NCBI GenBank assembly: GCA_964598765.1
Contig: CAZRCZ010000007.1
Location: 62,001 to 126,000, forward strand
DNA: 64,000 nucleotides
Reading direction: 5' to 3'
From: CAZRCZ01 sp964598765
GTDB lineage: Bacteria; Sumerlaeota; Sumerlaeia; MVZB01; JAJFLK01
Made by a program: the position numbers and the translations under genes
Shown: positions 1 to 9,038 of the stretch, piece by piece
Numbering within the stretch: the stretch's first letter is position 1
Layout of the letters: each line of letters opens with the position of its first letter
Notes under the pieces: generated by a model
What the model saw: only the letters and a program-made list of their open reading frames with translations
What the model was told of the DNA's origin: nothing
Databases searched by the model: none

Positions 1-210
1 TGGGAGGTCTATGAATGATGAACCCGGCCAATCATCGAAACACCCGTCGAAGGAGTCGTTCCCGGATCATCGGCTCGGGGTGTTTTCGCTTGCCAAATCT
101 TCGTCGAGCCAAGAGCGCCGCGCGTCTTCAGCCCCTTTTTGTGTGATTTTCGGGGCGGAGTGTGGCATACCTTCCTTCACAAAGTTAAATGAAAAGAAGG
201 ATTCTTCCCC

Positions 211-1302
211 ATGCCTTACGCCGCCATCGTCTATAACAAAAAAGAGCCGATGAAAATCGAGGAGGTTCAATATCGCCGGATCGGCGACAATGAAATCTTC
301 GTCAAGCTCGCCGCCTGCGGCGTCTGCCACAGCGACCTTTCAATACTTAATGAACTTTTTCCAAGTCCGACGCCGATCATTTTGGGGCACGAAGCCGCAG
401 GCGAAGTCGTCGAAGTCGGCGCGAAGATCACGGGGATCGCCAAAGGGGATCACGTCGTCGGTCTTTGGCGTCCGGCGTGCGGAAAATGCAGATATTGCCT
501 CAACGGGAAATCGCATTTGTGCCGGCTGGGGGACGATCCGACCAGCGCGGCGACGGGACGGATCACGTCCGGCTCAACGCCGATCCATCAATTCCTCGGC
601 GTCGGCGGATTCTCCGAATACGCGATCCTGTCCGAAAATGCCTTCATCAAAATTGATCCTTCCATGCCCTTGCAAAAGGCGGCTCTCTTGGGATGCGCCG
701 TCATCACCGGGTTTGGCGCCGCGAGTCACGGCGCGAAAATCAAAGCAGGGGACGAGGTTGCCGTGTTCGGTTGCGGTGGCGTCGGATTGAACATCATCCA
801 AGGGGCGAAAAATTGCGGCGCGAAAACCATCGTCGCCATTGATCTGGACGACAACAAACTGGAACTCGCCAAACAATTCGGCGCGACCCACGCGCTCAAC
901 GCCAAGACGCCGAAACTCCGCAAGGCCATTCAGGAATTCACCGACCATCAGGAGGGGGTGGATTATGCCTTCGACGCCGTCGGCAACGTCGAGATCGAGA
1001 CCGAGGCGTATCTTTCCCTTTGTCGCGGCGGGACCGTCGTTAGCGTCGGCATCGCGCACATGATCGAGAAAATTTCGATCCCGCAAATGCTGACGGTGAT
1101 GCAGGAAAAGTGCGTGCGCGGAAGCCTCGCCGGGTCCCACAGCATTCACGAGGCGATTCCGAGCATGGTCACGCTTTATCGGCAACACAAACTCAAGTTG
1201 GATGAATTGGTGACCAAGACCTATTCGATCCGCGAGGCGAACGACGCGATGAACGATCTCCGCTCCGGCAAAAACGCCCGCGGTGTTTTGGTTTATTCCT
1301 GA
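211..1302 (+). CDS. Zinc-dependent alcohol dehydrogenase (MDR family)
   Basis: The 363-residue length is normal for the medium-chain dehydrogenase family, which oxidises alcohols or reduces aldehydes with NAD(P) in the cytoplasm. The catalytic zinc ligands are visible as C39 (in GVCHSD), H60 (in GHEAAGE) and C162. The structural-zinc loop has C90, C93, C96 and C104 (CGKCRYC then C). A Rossmann GCGGVG lies at 187-192, followed by an acidic AIDLDD, which favours NAD over NADP. An AAGGA Shine-Dalgarno sits about 9 nt before the ATG. The length and the 'GLWRPACGKC' loop resemble class III-like or aryl-alcohol dehydrogenases, but the substrate cannot be read from sequence. The next gene converges on it from the minus strand, so it appears monocistronic. 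Confidence 0.93.
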   Translation: MPYAAIVYNKKEPMKIEEVQYRRIGDNEIFVKLAACGVCHSDLSILNELFPSPTPIILGHEAAGEVVEVGAKITGIAKGDHVVGLWRPACGKCRYCLNGKSHLCRLGDDPTSAATGRITSGSTPIHQFLGVGGFSEYAILSENAFIKIDPSMPLQKAALLGCAVITGFGAASHGAKIKAGDEVAVFGCGGVGLNIIQGAKNCGAKTIVAIDLDDNKLELAKQFGATHALNAKTPKLRKAIQEFTDHQEGVDYAFDAVGNVEIETEAYLSLCRGGTVVSVGIAHMIEKISIPQMLTVMQEKCVRGSLAGSHSIHEAIPSMVTLYRQHKLKLDELVTKTYSIREANDAMNDLRSGKNARGVLVYS

Positions 1303-1387
1303 TCCTGTCCGCGATTCTCCCATCTCGACGTCAAGGCGGTCTTCGCCGTCCTCGTCGGGGACGCGTCCGCTATTTCTTCGATCGTGC

Positions 1388-2662
1388 TCAAACCGCCAAA
1401 TCTTCGCATCTTCCGTCCGTGGTCAGAAATTCTTCCACCGCCACCGCGAATTCATCCAGAAACCGCTCGATTCCGAAGCGCTCGGCATGGCGGCGGATGG
1501 CGGCGGCGTTGAAGACGCCGGGATTGAATTGATCCCACACCTCGGCCAGCGAATCGGACGTGCAACGATCGAAGAACGTTCCGGTTTCACCCTCGATGTG
1601 CGTTTCCATCAAGCCTCCGGCGCGCAAGGCGAGAACCGGTTTGCCGCAGGCCATTGCCTCCAACGGCGCGATGCCGAAATCCTCCTCGCCGGGGAAAATC
1701 AAAGCCGAGCAGGAGCGGTAAAGTTCCCGAAGCGCCGTCCCCTCGACCCAACCGGTGAACTGGACGGTCGGTCCGGCCATTTTTCGCAAGCGTCGTTCCA
1801 TCGGTCCCGCTCCGGCGATGACCAATTCTCTTTTGAGGCGGTTCGCGGCCTCAATGGCAATGTCTATACGTTTGTATTGCGTGAGAGCGGAGACGATCAG
1901 GTGGGGGCGGGAATCGTCATCCGGAATTTGCAACTTGGAATCCAAAATTTGCGATTTGAGATCTGAGATTGCAGATTTCAAATTTGAGATGGGAGATTCC
2001 GCATCTTGATTGGGCGATCCCGGAGTGAAGAAATCAGTCCGGACGGGAGGATAAATCACTGGAGCTTTCAGGCCGTAGGCCTTGCGAATTCTTCGGGAGA
2101 CAAAATCGGATATGGCCAGATAATTTCCGCATCGCCGGGCCGCACGAACGTCCCACGTTTGGAGATAAGGGGCAATCGTCCTCAACGCGAGGGTGGAAAT
2201 CCCGGCTCCTCCGTCGGCGTAAGCCGATTGTTGATCATAAAGGTAACGCATCGGGCTGAAGCAATAAGTCAAATGCGGGACTCCGCGCGGGGGACGGACG
2301 CCGTGCGCGACGCAATGACTGGTGGAAATCACCAAATCGTAACCATCCGCAATTCGCATCGTCTCAATCGCCGTCGGAAGGAACGGCAACCCGGCGCGGT
2401 AAAACCGTCCGATGCCCGGAAGCGAAGAAAGCGGAGAAGGGAAGATCGGTCGGCGATTGATGGTTGAACTGACGCCTCGGGGGTTGTAAAAGAGCGTGTA
2501 AATTTCGGCGCGAGGGAAAAGTTCGAGGAGGGCTTCGAGGACCCACTCGCCTCCCCGCATTCCCAAAAGCCAATCGTGGACCAGCGCGACGCGCAGTCCT
2601 TCGGCAAGGCGTCGGGCGCGCGCCGGTTGTTCAGGGTCGGGCTTGAGTTCGGCTTGCGGCAT
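1388..2662 (-). CDS. Glycosyltransferase family 4 protein with in-frame repeat insert
   Basis: The 424 residues have a GT-B fold. An N-terminal VALVHDWLLGMRGGE motif is followed by a C-terminal nucleotide-sugar domain with SALTQYKRIDIAIEAA and the EX7E-type segment EEDFGIAPLEAMACGKPV. Such enzymes transfer a sugar from an activated donor to a lipid- or polymer-linked acceptor at the inner membrane. Residues about 219-248 are an anomalous low-complexity Ile/Ser/Leu/Lys stretch (ISNLK, ISDLK, ILDSK units) between the two domains. It corresponds to an A/T-rich repeat at + strand 1917-2006. The reading frame stays open through it. About 20 residues precede the conserved core, so a slightly later start is possible. 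The gene is divergent from the kinase gene. Confidence 0.9.
   Translation of the reverse strand: MPQAELKPDPEQPARARRLAEGLRVALVHDWLLGMRGGEWVLEALLELFPRAEIYTLFYNPRGVSSTINRRPIFPSPLSSLPGIGRFYRAGLPFLPTAIETMRIADGYDLVISTSHCVAHGVRPPRGVPHLTYCFSPMRYLYDQQSAYADGGAGISTLALRTIAPYLQTWDVRAARRCGNYLAISDFVSRRIRKAYGLKAPVIYPPVRTDFFTPGSPNQDAESPISNLKSAISDLKSQILDSKLQIPDDDSRPHLIVSALTQYKRIDIAIEAANRLKRELVIAGAGPMERRLRKMAGPTVQFTGWVEGTALRELYRSCSALIFPGEEDFGIAPLEAMACGKPVLALRAGGLMETHIEGETGTFFDRCTSDSLAEVWDQFNPGVFNAAAIRRHAERFGIERFLDEFAVAVEEFLTTDGRCEDLAV
1917..2006. repeat. Intragenic A/T-rich repeat inside the GT4 gene
   Basis: A run of near-repeated 11-12 nt units of the type 'gatttgagatctgagattg' is visible within the glycosyltransferase reading frame. 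It encodes ISNLK/ISDLK-like units. Similar wording occurs between genes at 30742-30785 and 33668-33700. It is much less GC-rich than the surrounding gene. Confidence 0.7.
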
Positions 2663-2823
2663 GGTTGCGTCTGGCTACCCTTCGCTTGAGTTCGCGGCGG
2701 AGGACCGCCTCTCCCGCGTTTAGATTCCCTTTCCGCCGGGGCATTTTCAAGATGGTATATTGTGAGGAAGAAACTATACTATTTAGGGCATTCGGTTGGG
2801 TTTGACGGACGGGTCAAGGCTCA

Positions 2824-5800
2824 GTGATGGGATTAGAGATGGGTGAAGGGCAGACCAGAACGGATCATTGGCTATTTCGGCGGCTATTTCCGCGCACAGC
2901 CAAGGGGGGCCGCGCCGCAATTTTTCTTCTATTGATCGCGGCGATTCTGTCGTTTGCCGGAACGGCCCTTTGCGCCGATTCGGCCAAAGCGGAAATCTTC
3001 TGGCGCGCGAAGAAAAAATACACCTACGGGGCCGCCCCGCTCGCCGTGGATTTGGACCACACCGGCGCATGGACGATCATTCTGACCGACACCGAAAGCC
3101 GCAAGCTTTGCGCGCTCGACGCCGCCACCGGCAAAACGCTCTGGGAAACCAAACTTTCAATCAAAGGCAAACTCCCTTACAGTCCCGCCTCCGGCCAGTT
3201 TTTCAACGACGGCACGATTGAGATCTTAACCGTCGGCTCGGAGGGGGAAATGGTCATTTTGGACGGCGCGACCGGAAAAGTCCTTCTTCAATCCGACCTG
3301 GGCTTCGCGCCGGCGAACGCTCCCAGTGCCTTTCCGGTCGAGACCGCGCCGACGGGCAACCCGACCTTCCGCGACGGAGCGGTGGTCATCGCCTCGTCGG
3401 GACGGATGGTAGGCTACATTTTCCAGCCGGGCGAGAAACCGATCTCCGATTTTAGCGTTGAGGTCGGCGGTGTCATCAAGCGTCCGGTGGCCGTCGGCAG
3501 AACCGGCTACAACAAGCCCCAACCGCATCTGGTCACGGTGAGCAACGATGGCAAGATCACCGTCACATCCGCCAGCCCCGGAACGCATGACCAACTTTCC
3601 CTCCCAATCGGACGCGGCATCGGCGACGCATGGCTGGCGCTGGGCGATTTGGACGGCGACGGCGTGGATGACGTCGTGGTCGCCGACGACTTGGGTTATC
3701 TGCGCGCCTACACGGTTAGCGGCGAAAAATTTTCCCCGCTTTGGGAAGCGCTCTCGATTGATTCCAAACCTTCCGACGCGCCCGTTCTTGTCGACGTGAA
3801 CAACGACCGTTGCGCCGACGTTCTCATCCCAAAGGGCGACAAGCAGTTTTTGCTGGTGGACGGAAAGACCGGTTCCCGCTCGGCGATTTGGCCCAATGGC
3901 GCGCCGTACATTCACGATTCGATCATCAAATCCCCTCCGGCGGTTCTTGTTTCAGAGGAGAAAAAAGCGTTTGCTGTTTTCTCCGAGCAGATGGAAGGCC
4001 AGCTTGAAGGGGTGACGGTCTTGGACCTTCCGGGGCGCAAATTGGCCGCGCTCGGCCAGAATCCGGATGGAAAAATTCAGACCGGAGATTACGCGCAAAC
4101 GGTGTCGGTCGCTGGAGGGTTTACACCGAAAGGATCGGCGCAAGCGTTGTGCCTCGGTTTGCGCGGCGGAACCGCGTTCATGATGAATCTCCCATTCCGC
4201 GCCGACGCCGATTCCCAATGGATTGCGGAATACGGGAATTCATGGCGGACTTCCTCCCTTTCCGGTAATTTCGCCGCCTATCTTCGGGAGCAATCCCGCC
4301 ACCTTGCGGATGAGATGAACGCTCGCATCTCCGAGGCGAAGGATCAACTTGGCCAAGGCAAACTGACCGAGGCGATTGCCAATCTCGAATCGGCTTTGGG
4401 CGCGGATCCGCGCAACGCGACCGCCCGATCCATGCTTCGTCGGGCCCGTTTTCGCAATCACCTTTTCCTCTTCTTGTTTCTGATACTCGCCACGATTCTG
4501 ATCGTCGGCGTCGTGGGCAAATTCGCGTTCACCGCGATTCTCGGGTTTGTCCGGTTCCGGATGGCGAATCGCGCGCTGGCCCGAAAGGACAAGCCGCGAG
4601 CCATTCATCTCTTCCAACAACTTCACCACGCCAATCCGGCCAATCAGCCTTATTTGCAAACCTTGGCCGACCTTTATCTTGACGCGCAGAATTTCTCCGC
4701 CGAATCCGCTCCGGTCTTCGATCTCGCCCGTGTCGCGTTTCCCTCCGATGCGCGTTACCTCAAGGCGTCGGCCAAGGCTTACAGCGCGTTGAATCGGCGC
4801 GACGTGGAAGCCGCCAAGGTTTTTGAGCAGGTGATGCGCGTATCGCAACGCCCCGGACCTTGGTCGTTTTTGCTGGCCCAATGCCGCGTCGCGTTGGGTC
4901 AAGACCGCGAGGCGTTGGAGGCATTCCAGACCGCGATCCGCGACGGTTTCGATCATCCCGAGCTTGCCCACCTGTTGGTTGACCTTTATCTGAAACTGGG
5001 AGTCACCGGCGGCGAGATTCTTCCCATGCTCAGCCGCGTGATGGATCGGCGGCAGGACGACGCGGCGTTTCTCCGGTTGTATTGCAAAACCGCGCAAGAA
5101 AGCCACGCGCAGGATGAAACCGCGCAGAAAGCCGCGCGCTCCCTTCTCAAGCTCGATCCCCAATCCGCCGAGGCCCACACCATTCTGGCCTCCACCGCGC
5201 TTCAAACCGGCTCGATCAACGAATCCATTCAGCACGCCGAGGCGATTCTTTCCCACGATCCGAACGATTCCATCGGGCTTCGCTTGCTCGGAGCCGCCTA
5301 CGCCGCCGAAAACCGCCTCGACGAAAACGCGATGCGCATTTTCCAGCGCGCGTTGGAATCCAATCCGACCGCCAAGGACATTTTGGTCGCCGTCAGCAAG
5401 GGATACATTCAGGCGGGGCGCAACGACGACGAGGCCTCGGACATTTACAACCGCGCCTTGGCGGCCAGTCCGAATGACGAAACGATATTGCGCCACGTCT
5501 GCGATCTGGCGGCGCAAAAAGGAAACGACGCCCTGACGATCCAAACCGCCGAACGCCTGCTTCAACTTGGTCAACATTCGCGCAAACTCGTCCTCCAACT
5601 TGCCGACGCCTACTGCCGAAAAGGAATCGTCGAGGAAAAGGCCGAGCCGATCTACCGCGAGGCGTTGTTGTTCCAGCCCGATCACGCCACGGTGGCCGCG
5701 CAGTTGGCGACCATCTACGCCAAGGCCAAACGCGCCGACGCCGAGGCGATGGCGGTCTATGAAACCGTTTACACCCGCGATCCCAAGCGGCGCGACATCG

Positions 5801-7785
5801 GACGCCAACTCGCCTTCTCCTACAATCAGGCCGAACGGGCCGACCGCACATTGGCGTTGGCGCAGAAGCTTCTGGCCGAAGACCCCAACGATCAAGACAT
5901 GAAGAAACTCGCGGCCCATTCCGCCGTCTCGCTCGATCAAATGGATTCGGCGATCCAAGGTTACGAGCAGGTTCTGGATCGCAATCCCGACGACGCCGAA
6001 ACGATATGTCGTCTGGCGTCGCTCTACGGGAAGAAACGACTCTCGGACAACAACGCGTTGAAGGTGTATCAGCGAGCGGTCCGGATTCAGACCGACAGTC
6101 TTGAATTTCACGCCGCGCTTGCCCGCGCCTTCGGCAAGCAAAACAACTGGGATCAGGTCGTCGCGACGATTAAGCATTTGCTTTCCCACGCTCCCAAGCA
6201 AATTAGCGCGGCCATCACGCTCATGGAGGAATTGGTGGAGCATGCGCCCAAGGAACTCAAGCTTCGCTGGTTCCTCGTGGATTCGCTCACCTACGACGGA
6301 CGGCTCCGCGACGCGGTTCGGCATCTGACCGACATTTTGCGCATCGCTCCCTCGGAAAACGCCCGCGCGTTGGCCGGATTCGACAAAATTTTGGACAAGA
6401 ACGCGAAGGACGCCTCGGCGCATCATCAGCGCGGAAAAATTTTGATGGGCATGGGAAGAATGGCCGACGCCCGCCAAGCCCTCGAACTCGCCCACCGTTA
6501 CCGCACCGCCGACGAAGCGATCAACCGCGACCTCATGGAACTCTACGAAAAGATTTTGGAAAAGAGCGACGCCATGGACGTGCGGTTCCAACTGGGCAAG
6601 ATGGCGATGAAAACCGGCAAATTTGATCAGGCGATTTCCTGCTTCCAGCGCACGGACAAGGATTACCGCTGGGAAAACGCCTCCGTGAAATTGCTCGCGC
6701 AGTGCTTCATGGCCAAGGGGATGCTGGACTTGGCTCTTCAGGAAGCGCGTCGTCTGGCGATGGACGACGAGGTCAAGAAAATCCTCTACGAGCTTGGGCA
6801 GAGGTATGAGGCGGTCAACGACGTCAAGGGGGCGCGCGGCGTCTATCAGGCGATCTTCGCCGTGGACATCGGTTACCTTGACGTGAAGGGGAAATTGGAA
6901 AGCTTGGAGGGAAGAAACGCGGAGGTCATGGCCGCGGAGCGCACGGCGATCATCGCCGGACTCTCGGAACAAGCCAAGGCGCGATACGAACTCATCGAGG
7001 AATTGGGACGCGGGGCGATGGGCATCGTCTATAAGGCTCGCGACAACGAGTTGGACGAGGTCGTCGCTCTGAAGATTTTGCCCGAGACGTTGGGACAAAA
7101 CGCCGAGGCCGTGCGCCGGTTCCGGCAGGAGGCGCGCAATGCGCGGCATCTTTCCCATCCCAACATCGTCCGCATCCACGACATCGGCGAGGAAATGGGG
7201 CGGAAATACATCTCGATGGAATTCGTGAATGGAACGGACCTCAAGCAACGGCTGATCGAGACCAAACGGCAACTCCCCTTCACCGAGACGTTGAACTACG
7301 CCAAGCAAACCTGCGCGGCCATGATCGCCGCGCATGAGGCCGGGATCGTCCACCGCGACATCAAACCGGCCAACATCATGATCACGCAGGATCGGAAAAT
7401 CAAAATCACCGACTTCGGCATCGCCAAGGCGATGGAGGACGCGGGGACGACGGGGGGCAAAGCGCCGTCGCCCGATTCGACCCGCGCCGGAGCAATCGTC
7501 GGAACGCCGCTCTATATGTCGCCCGAACAAGTTCAGGGACATCCGGTGGATTATCGCTCCGACATTTATTCCCTCGGCGTGGTGCTTTACGAAATGGCGT
7601 CGGGCAATCCTCCCTTCACCGAGGGAGACCTCGCCTATCACCATGTCTTCACCCAAGCCAAGCCGCTGGGCAATGTTCCGGAAAAATACAACGCCTTGGT
7701 CTTGCGTTGCTTGGCCAAGAAACCCGACGACCGTTGGCAATCGGTGCGGGATATTTTGGAGGAGTTACGCAAAATTGAGCCTTGA
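2824..7785 (+). CDS. Propeller-TM-TPR serine/threonine protein kinase
   Basis: The 1653 residues start at GTG, with in-frame ATG codons at 2827 and 2839 as alternatives. Residues 30-50 form a signal peptide ending TALCA. Residues about 55-480 form a PQQ/FG-GAP-like beta-propeller (TGKTLWETKL, DLDGDGVDDVVVADDLG). A second membrane segment lies at about 545-572. A long TPR array fills about 575-1370. A Hanks-type kinase occupies about 1388-1650, with P-loop LGRGAMG from 1394, Lys1417 in VALK, HRDIKPAN from 1510, DFG at 1530-1532 and SPEQ. All catalytic residues are present. Predicted topology is propeller in the periplasm, TPRs and kinase in the cytoplasm; this is the reverse domain order of PknB-type kinases. 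The natural reading is a transmembrane sensor, but the ligand is unknown. The stop codon overlaps the start of the downstream thioredoxin reductase. Confidence 0.93.
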   Translation: MMGLEMGEGQTRTDHWLFRRLFPRTAKGGRAAIFLLLIAAILSFAGTALCADSAKAEIFWRAKKKYTYGAAPLAVDLDHTGAWTIILTDTESRKLCALDAATGKTLWETKLSIKGKLPYSPASGQFFNDGTIEILTVGSEGEMVILDGATGKVLLQSDLGFAPANAPSAFPVETAPTGNPTFRDGAVVIASSGRMVGYIFQPGEKPISDFSVEVGGVIKRPVAVGRTGYNKPQPHLVTVSNDGKITVTSASPGTHDQLSLPIGRGIGDAWLALGDLDGDGVDDVVVADDLGYLRAYTVSGEKFSPLWEALSIDSKPSDAPVLVDVNNDRCADVLIPKGDKQFLLVDGKTGSRSAIWPNGAPYIHDSIIKSPPAVLVSEEKKAFAVFSEQMEGQLEGVTVLDLPGRKLAALGQNPDGKIQTGDYAQTVSVAGGFTPKGSAQALCLGLRGGTAFMMNLPFRADADSQWIAEYGNSWRTSSLSGNFAAYLREQSRHLADEMNARISEAKDQLGQGKLTEAIANLESALGADPRNATARSMLRRARFRNHLFLFLFLILATILIVGVVGKFAFTAILGFVRFRMANRALARKDKPRAIHLFQQLHHANPANQPYLQTLADLYLDAQNFSAESAPVFDLARVAFPSDARYLKASAKAYSALNRRDVEAAKVFEQVMRVSQRPGPWSFLLAQCRVALGQDREALEAFQTAIRDGFDHPELAHLLVDLYLKLGVTGGEILPMLSRVMDRRQDDAAFLRLYCKTAQESHAQDETAQKAARSLLKLDPQSAEAHTILASTALQTGSINESIQHAEAILSHDPNDSIGLRLLGAAYAAENRLDENAMRIFQRALESNPTAKDILVAVSKGYIQAGRNDDEASDIYNRALAASPNDETILRHVCDLAAQKGNDALTIQTAERLLQLGQHSRKLVLQLADAYCRKGIVEEKAEPIYREALLFQPDHATVAAQLATIYAKAKRADAEAMAVYETVYTRDPKRRDIGRQLAFSYNQAERADRTLALAQKLLAEDPNDQDMKKLAAHSAVSLDQMDSAIQGYEQVLDRNPDDAETICRLASLYGKKRLSDNNALKVYQRAVRIQTDSLEFHAALARAFGKQNNWDQVVATIKHLLSHAPKQISAAITLMEELVEHAPKELKLRWFLVDSLTYDGRLRDAVRHLTDILRIAPSENARALAGFDKILDKNAKDASAHHQRGKILMGMGRMADARQALELAHRYRTADEAINRDLMELYEKILEKSDAMDVRFQLGKMAMKTGKFDQAISCFQRTDKDYRWENASVKLLAQCFMAKGMLDLALQEARRLAMDDEVKKILYELGQRYEAVNDVKGARGVYQAIFAVDIGYLDVKGKLESLEGRNAEVMAAERTAIIAGLSEQAKARYELIEELGRGAMGIVYKARDNELDEVVALKILPETLGQNAEAVRRFRQEARNARHLSHPNIVRIHDIGEEMGRKYISMEFVNGTDLKQRLIETKRQLPFTETLNYAKQTCAAMIAAHEAGIVHRDIKPANIMITQDRKIKITDFGIAKAMEDAGTTGGKAPSPDSTRAGAIVGTPLYMSPEQVQGHPVDYRSDIYSLGVVLYEMASGNPPFTEGDLAYHHVFTQAKPLGNVPEKYNALVLRCLAKKPDDRWQSVRDILEELRKIEP

Positions 7786-8734
7786 TCCCCAATCCCCAGT
7801 TCACAACGTCGTCATCGCCGGATCGGGTCCCGCCGGACTCACCGCCGCGCTTTACACCGGTCGCGCTAACCTTAATCCCGTGTTGATCGAGGGAGACCAA
7901 GCCGGAGGGCAACTGACGATCACGACCGAGGTCGAGAATTATCCCGGTTTTCCCAAGGGAATCATGGGACCCGTTCTGATAGATCAAATGCGCGAGCAGG
8001 CGCAACGGTTTGGAACGGAGTTCATCGTCGGTCAGATCCTTTCCGCCGACCTCGCTTCCCGTCCCTTCACGTTGCGGTTGTCAGGGGGAAAAACGATTCA
8101 ATGCGCCACGCTGATCATTTCGACCGGCGCGTCGGCGCGACTGCTGGGTCTTCCCGCCGAGCGCGAATTCATGTCCAAGCTCGGCGGCGTTTCGGCCTGC
8201 GCCACCTGTGACGGCTATTTCTTCAAAGGCAAAGAAGTCGCCGTTGTCGGCGGCGGCGACACGGCGATGGAGGAGGCGACCTTCCTCACCAAATTTTGCT
8301 CCAAGGTCACGGTAATTCACCGGCGCGACAAACTCCGCGCCTCCAAGATCATGCAGGATCGCGCGCTCAAGAATCCCAAAATTCAATTCATTTGGAACGC
8401 GGCGGTCGAGGACATCCTCGATCTTTCGCAAAAGAAAGTCACCGCGCTGAAACTGCGCGACACGGTCGGCGGACAAATCTCCGAGTTCAAATGCGACGGA
8501 CTCTTTGTCGCCATCGGCCACGAACCCAACACCGTATTCCTGAACGGCCAACTCAAGACCAATCCCCACGGCTTCATTCTCGTGGAGCATCCCTCGACGC
8601 GGACTTCCGTTCCCGGCGTTTTCGCCTGCGGCGACGTGATGGACCCCACCTATAAACAGGCGATCACCGCCGCCGGAACCGGGTGTCAGGCCGCCATTGA
8701 CGCGGAACGATTTCTCGCGGGCGGGGGACATTGA
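7775..8734 (+). CDS. trxB: Thioredoxin-disulfide reductase
   Basis: The 319-residue flavoprotein transfers electrons from NADPH to thioredoxin. It shows an FAD dinucleotide motif GSGPAGLTAA at 16-25, a redox-active CATC at 142-145 followed by D146, an NADPH motif GGGDTAMEEA from 159, basic HRRDKLRAS for the NADPH phosphate, and a C-terminal FAD motif ending in GVFACGDVMDPTYKQA. I chose the TTG at 7775 because GGAGGAG lies about 10 nt upstream and because an upstream start in the same frame would add 44 residues read from inside the kinase gene. The start lies 11 bp inside the kinase gene, so translation is probably coupled. Confidence 0.94.
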   Translation: MSLDPQSPVHNVVIAGSGPAGLTAALYTGRANLNPVLIEGDQAGGQLTITTEVENYPGFPKGIMGPVLIDQMREQAQRFGTEFIVGQILSADLASRPFTLRLSGGKTIQCATLIISTGASARLLGLPAEREFMSKLGGVSACATCDGYFFKGKEVAVVGGGDTAMEEATFLTKFCSKVTVIHRRDKLRASKIMQDRALKNPKIQFIWNAAVEDILDLSQKKVTALKLRDTVGGQISEFKCDGLFVAIGHEPNTVFLNGQLKTNPHGFILVEHPSTRTSVPGVFACGDVMDPTYKQAITAAGTGCQAAIDAERFLAGGGH

Positions 8735-9038
8735 TCGTATTGCACGGACTTTTGTATGTGTTTAGCGCGCATGTTCCGCAGACCGGAGGTCTGAACCATA
8801 GTAGCCGAGGGTAACGCCCTCGGTAATGGGAGCAGGAAAAGGTTGGTCGCCCTGAAAGGGCATTCCAAATAATTGGATCACCCTTTCAGGGTGAATAAAA
8901 GAGGGGCGCTCGTCTTCCGAGGGCGATGCCCTCGGCTACGATGGAGCGGCCTTTCAGGCCGCAATGCTTCGGCGTCGAATGAATGATAATTTCTAACCCG
9001 CTCGCCTGTCGTTTATCTTCGTTGCATCGGAGACTCTG
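8735..9038. repeat. Intergenic region with nested palindromic repeats
   Basis: This 304 bp gap holds no gene. A hairpin of the 'cagaccggaggtctg' type lies at 8779-8795. Two mutually inverted arms of 'gtagccgagggtaacgccct' type lie at 8801-8826 and 8915-8939, each arm being itself palindromic. Between them sits an inverted pair of 'ccctgaaaggg' / 'ccctttcaggg' type (about 8850-8893). A further 'gcggcctttcaggccgc' palindrome lies at 8946-8962. This is a compound REP-like element, possibly also forming strong RNA hairpins downstream of trxB. Confidence 0.75.

Noticed and set aside
11..253. Open frame of 80 codons before the alcohol dehydrogenase
   Set aside because: There is no motif, the composition is Ser/Pro-rich, and it overlaps the start of the clear dehydrogenase gene.
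2752..2780. Sigma-70-like promoter before the kinase gene (TATACT at 2775-2780)
   Set aside because: No -35 hexamer lies at acceptable spacing, and promoter rules for this lineage are unknown, so it was not listed as a feature.
4240..7740. Antisense open frame of 1166 codons opposite the TPR-kinase gene
   Set aside because: It is a codon-bias shadow: the sense strand has intact kinase and TPR motifs, while the antisense product shows no domain and has an Arg/Gly/Leu-rich composition.
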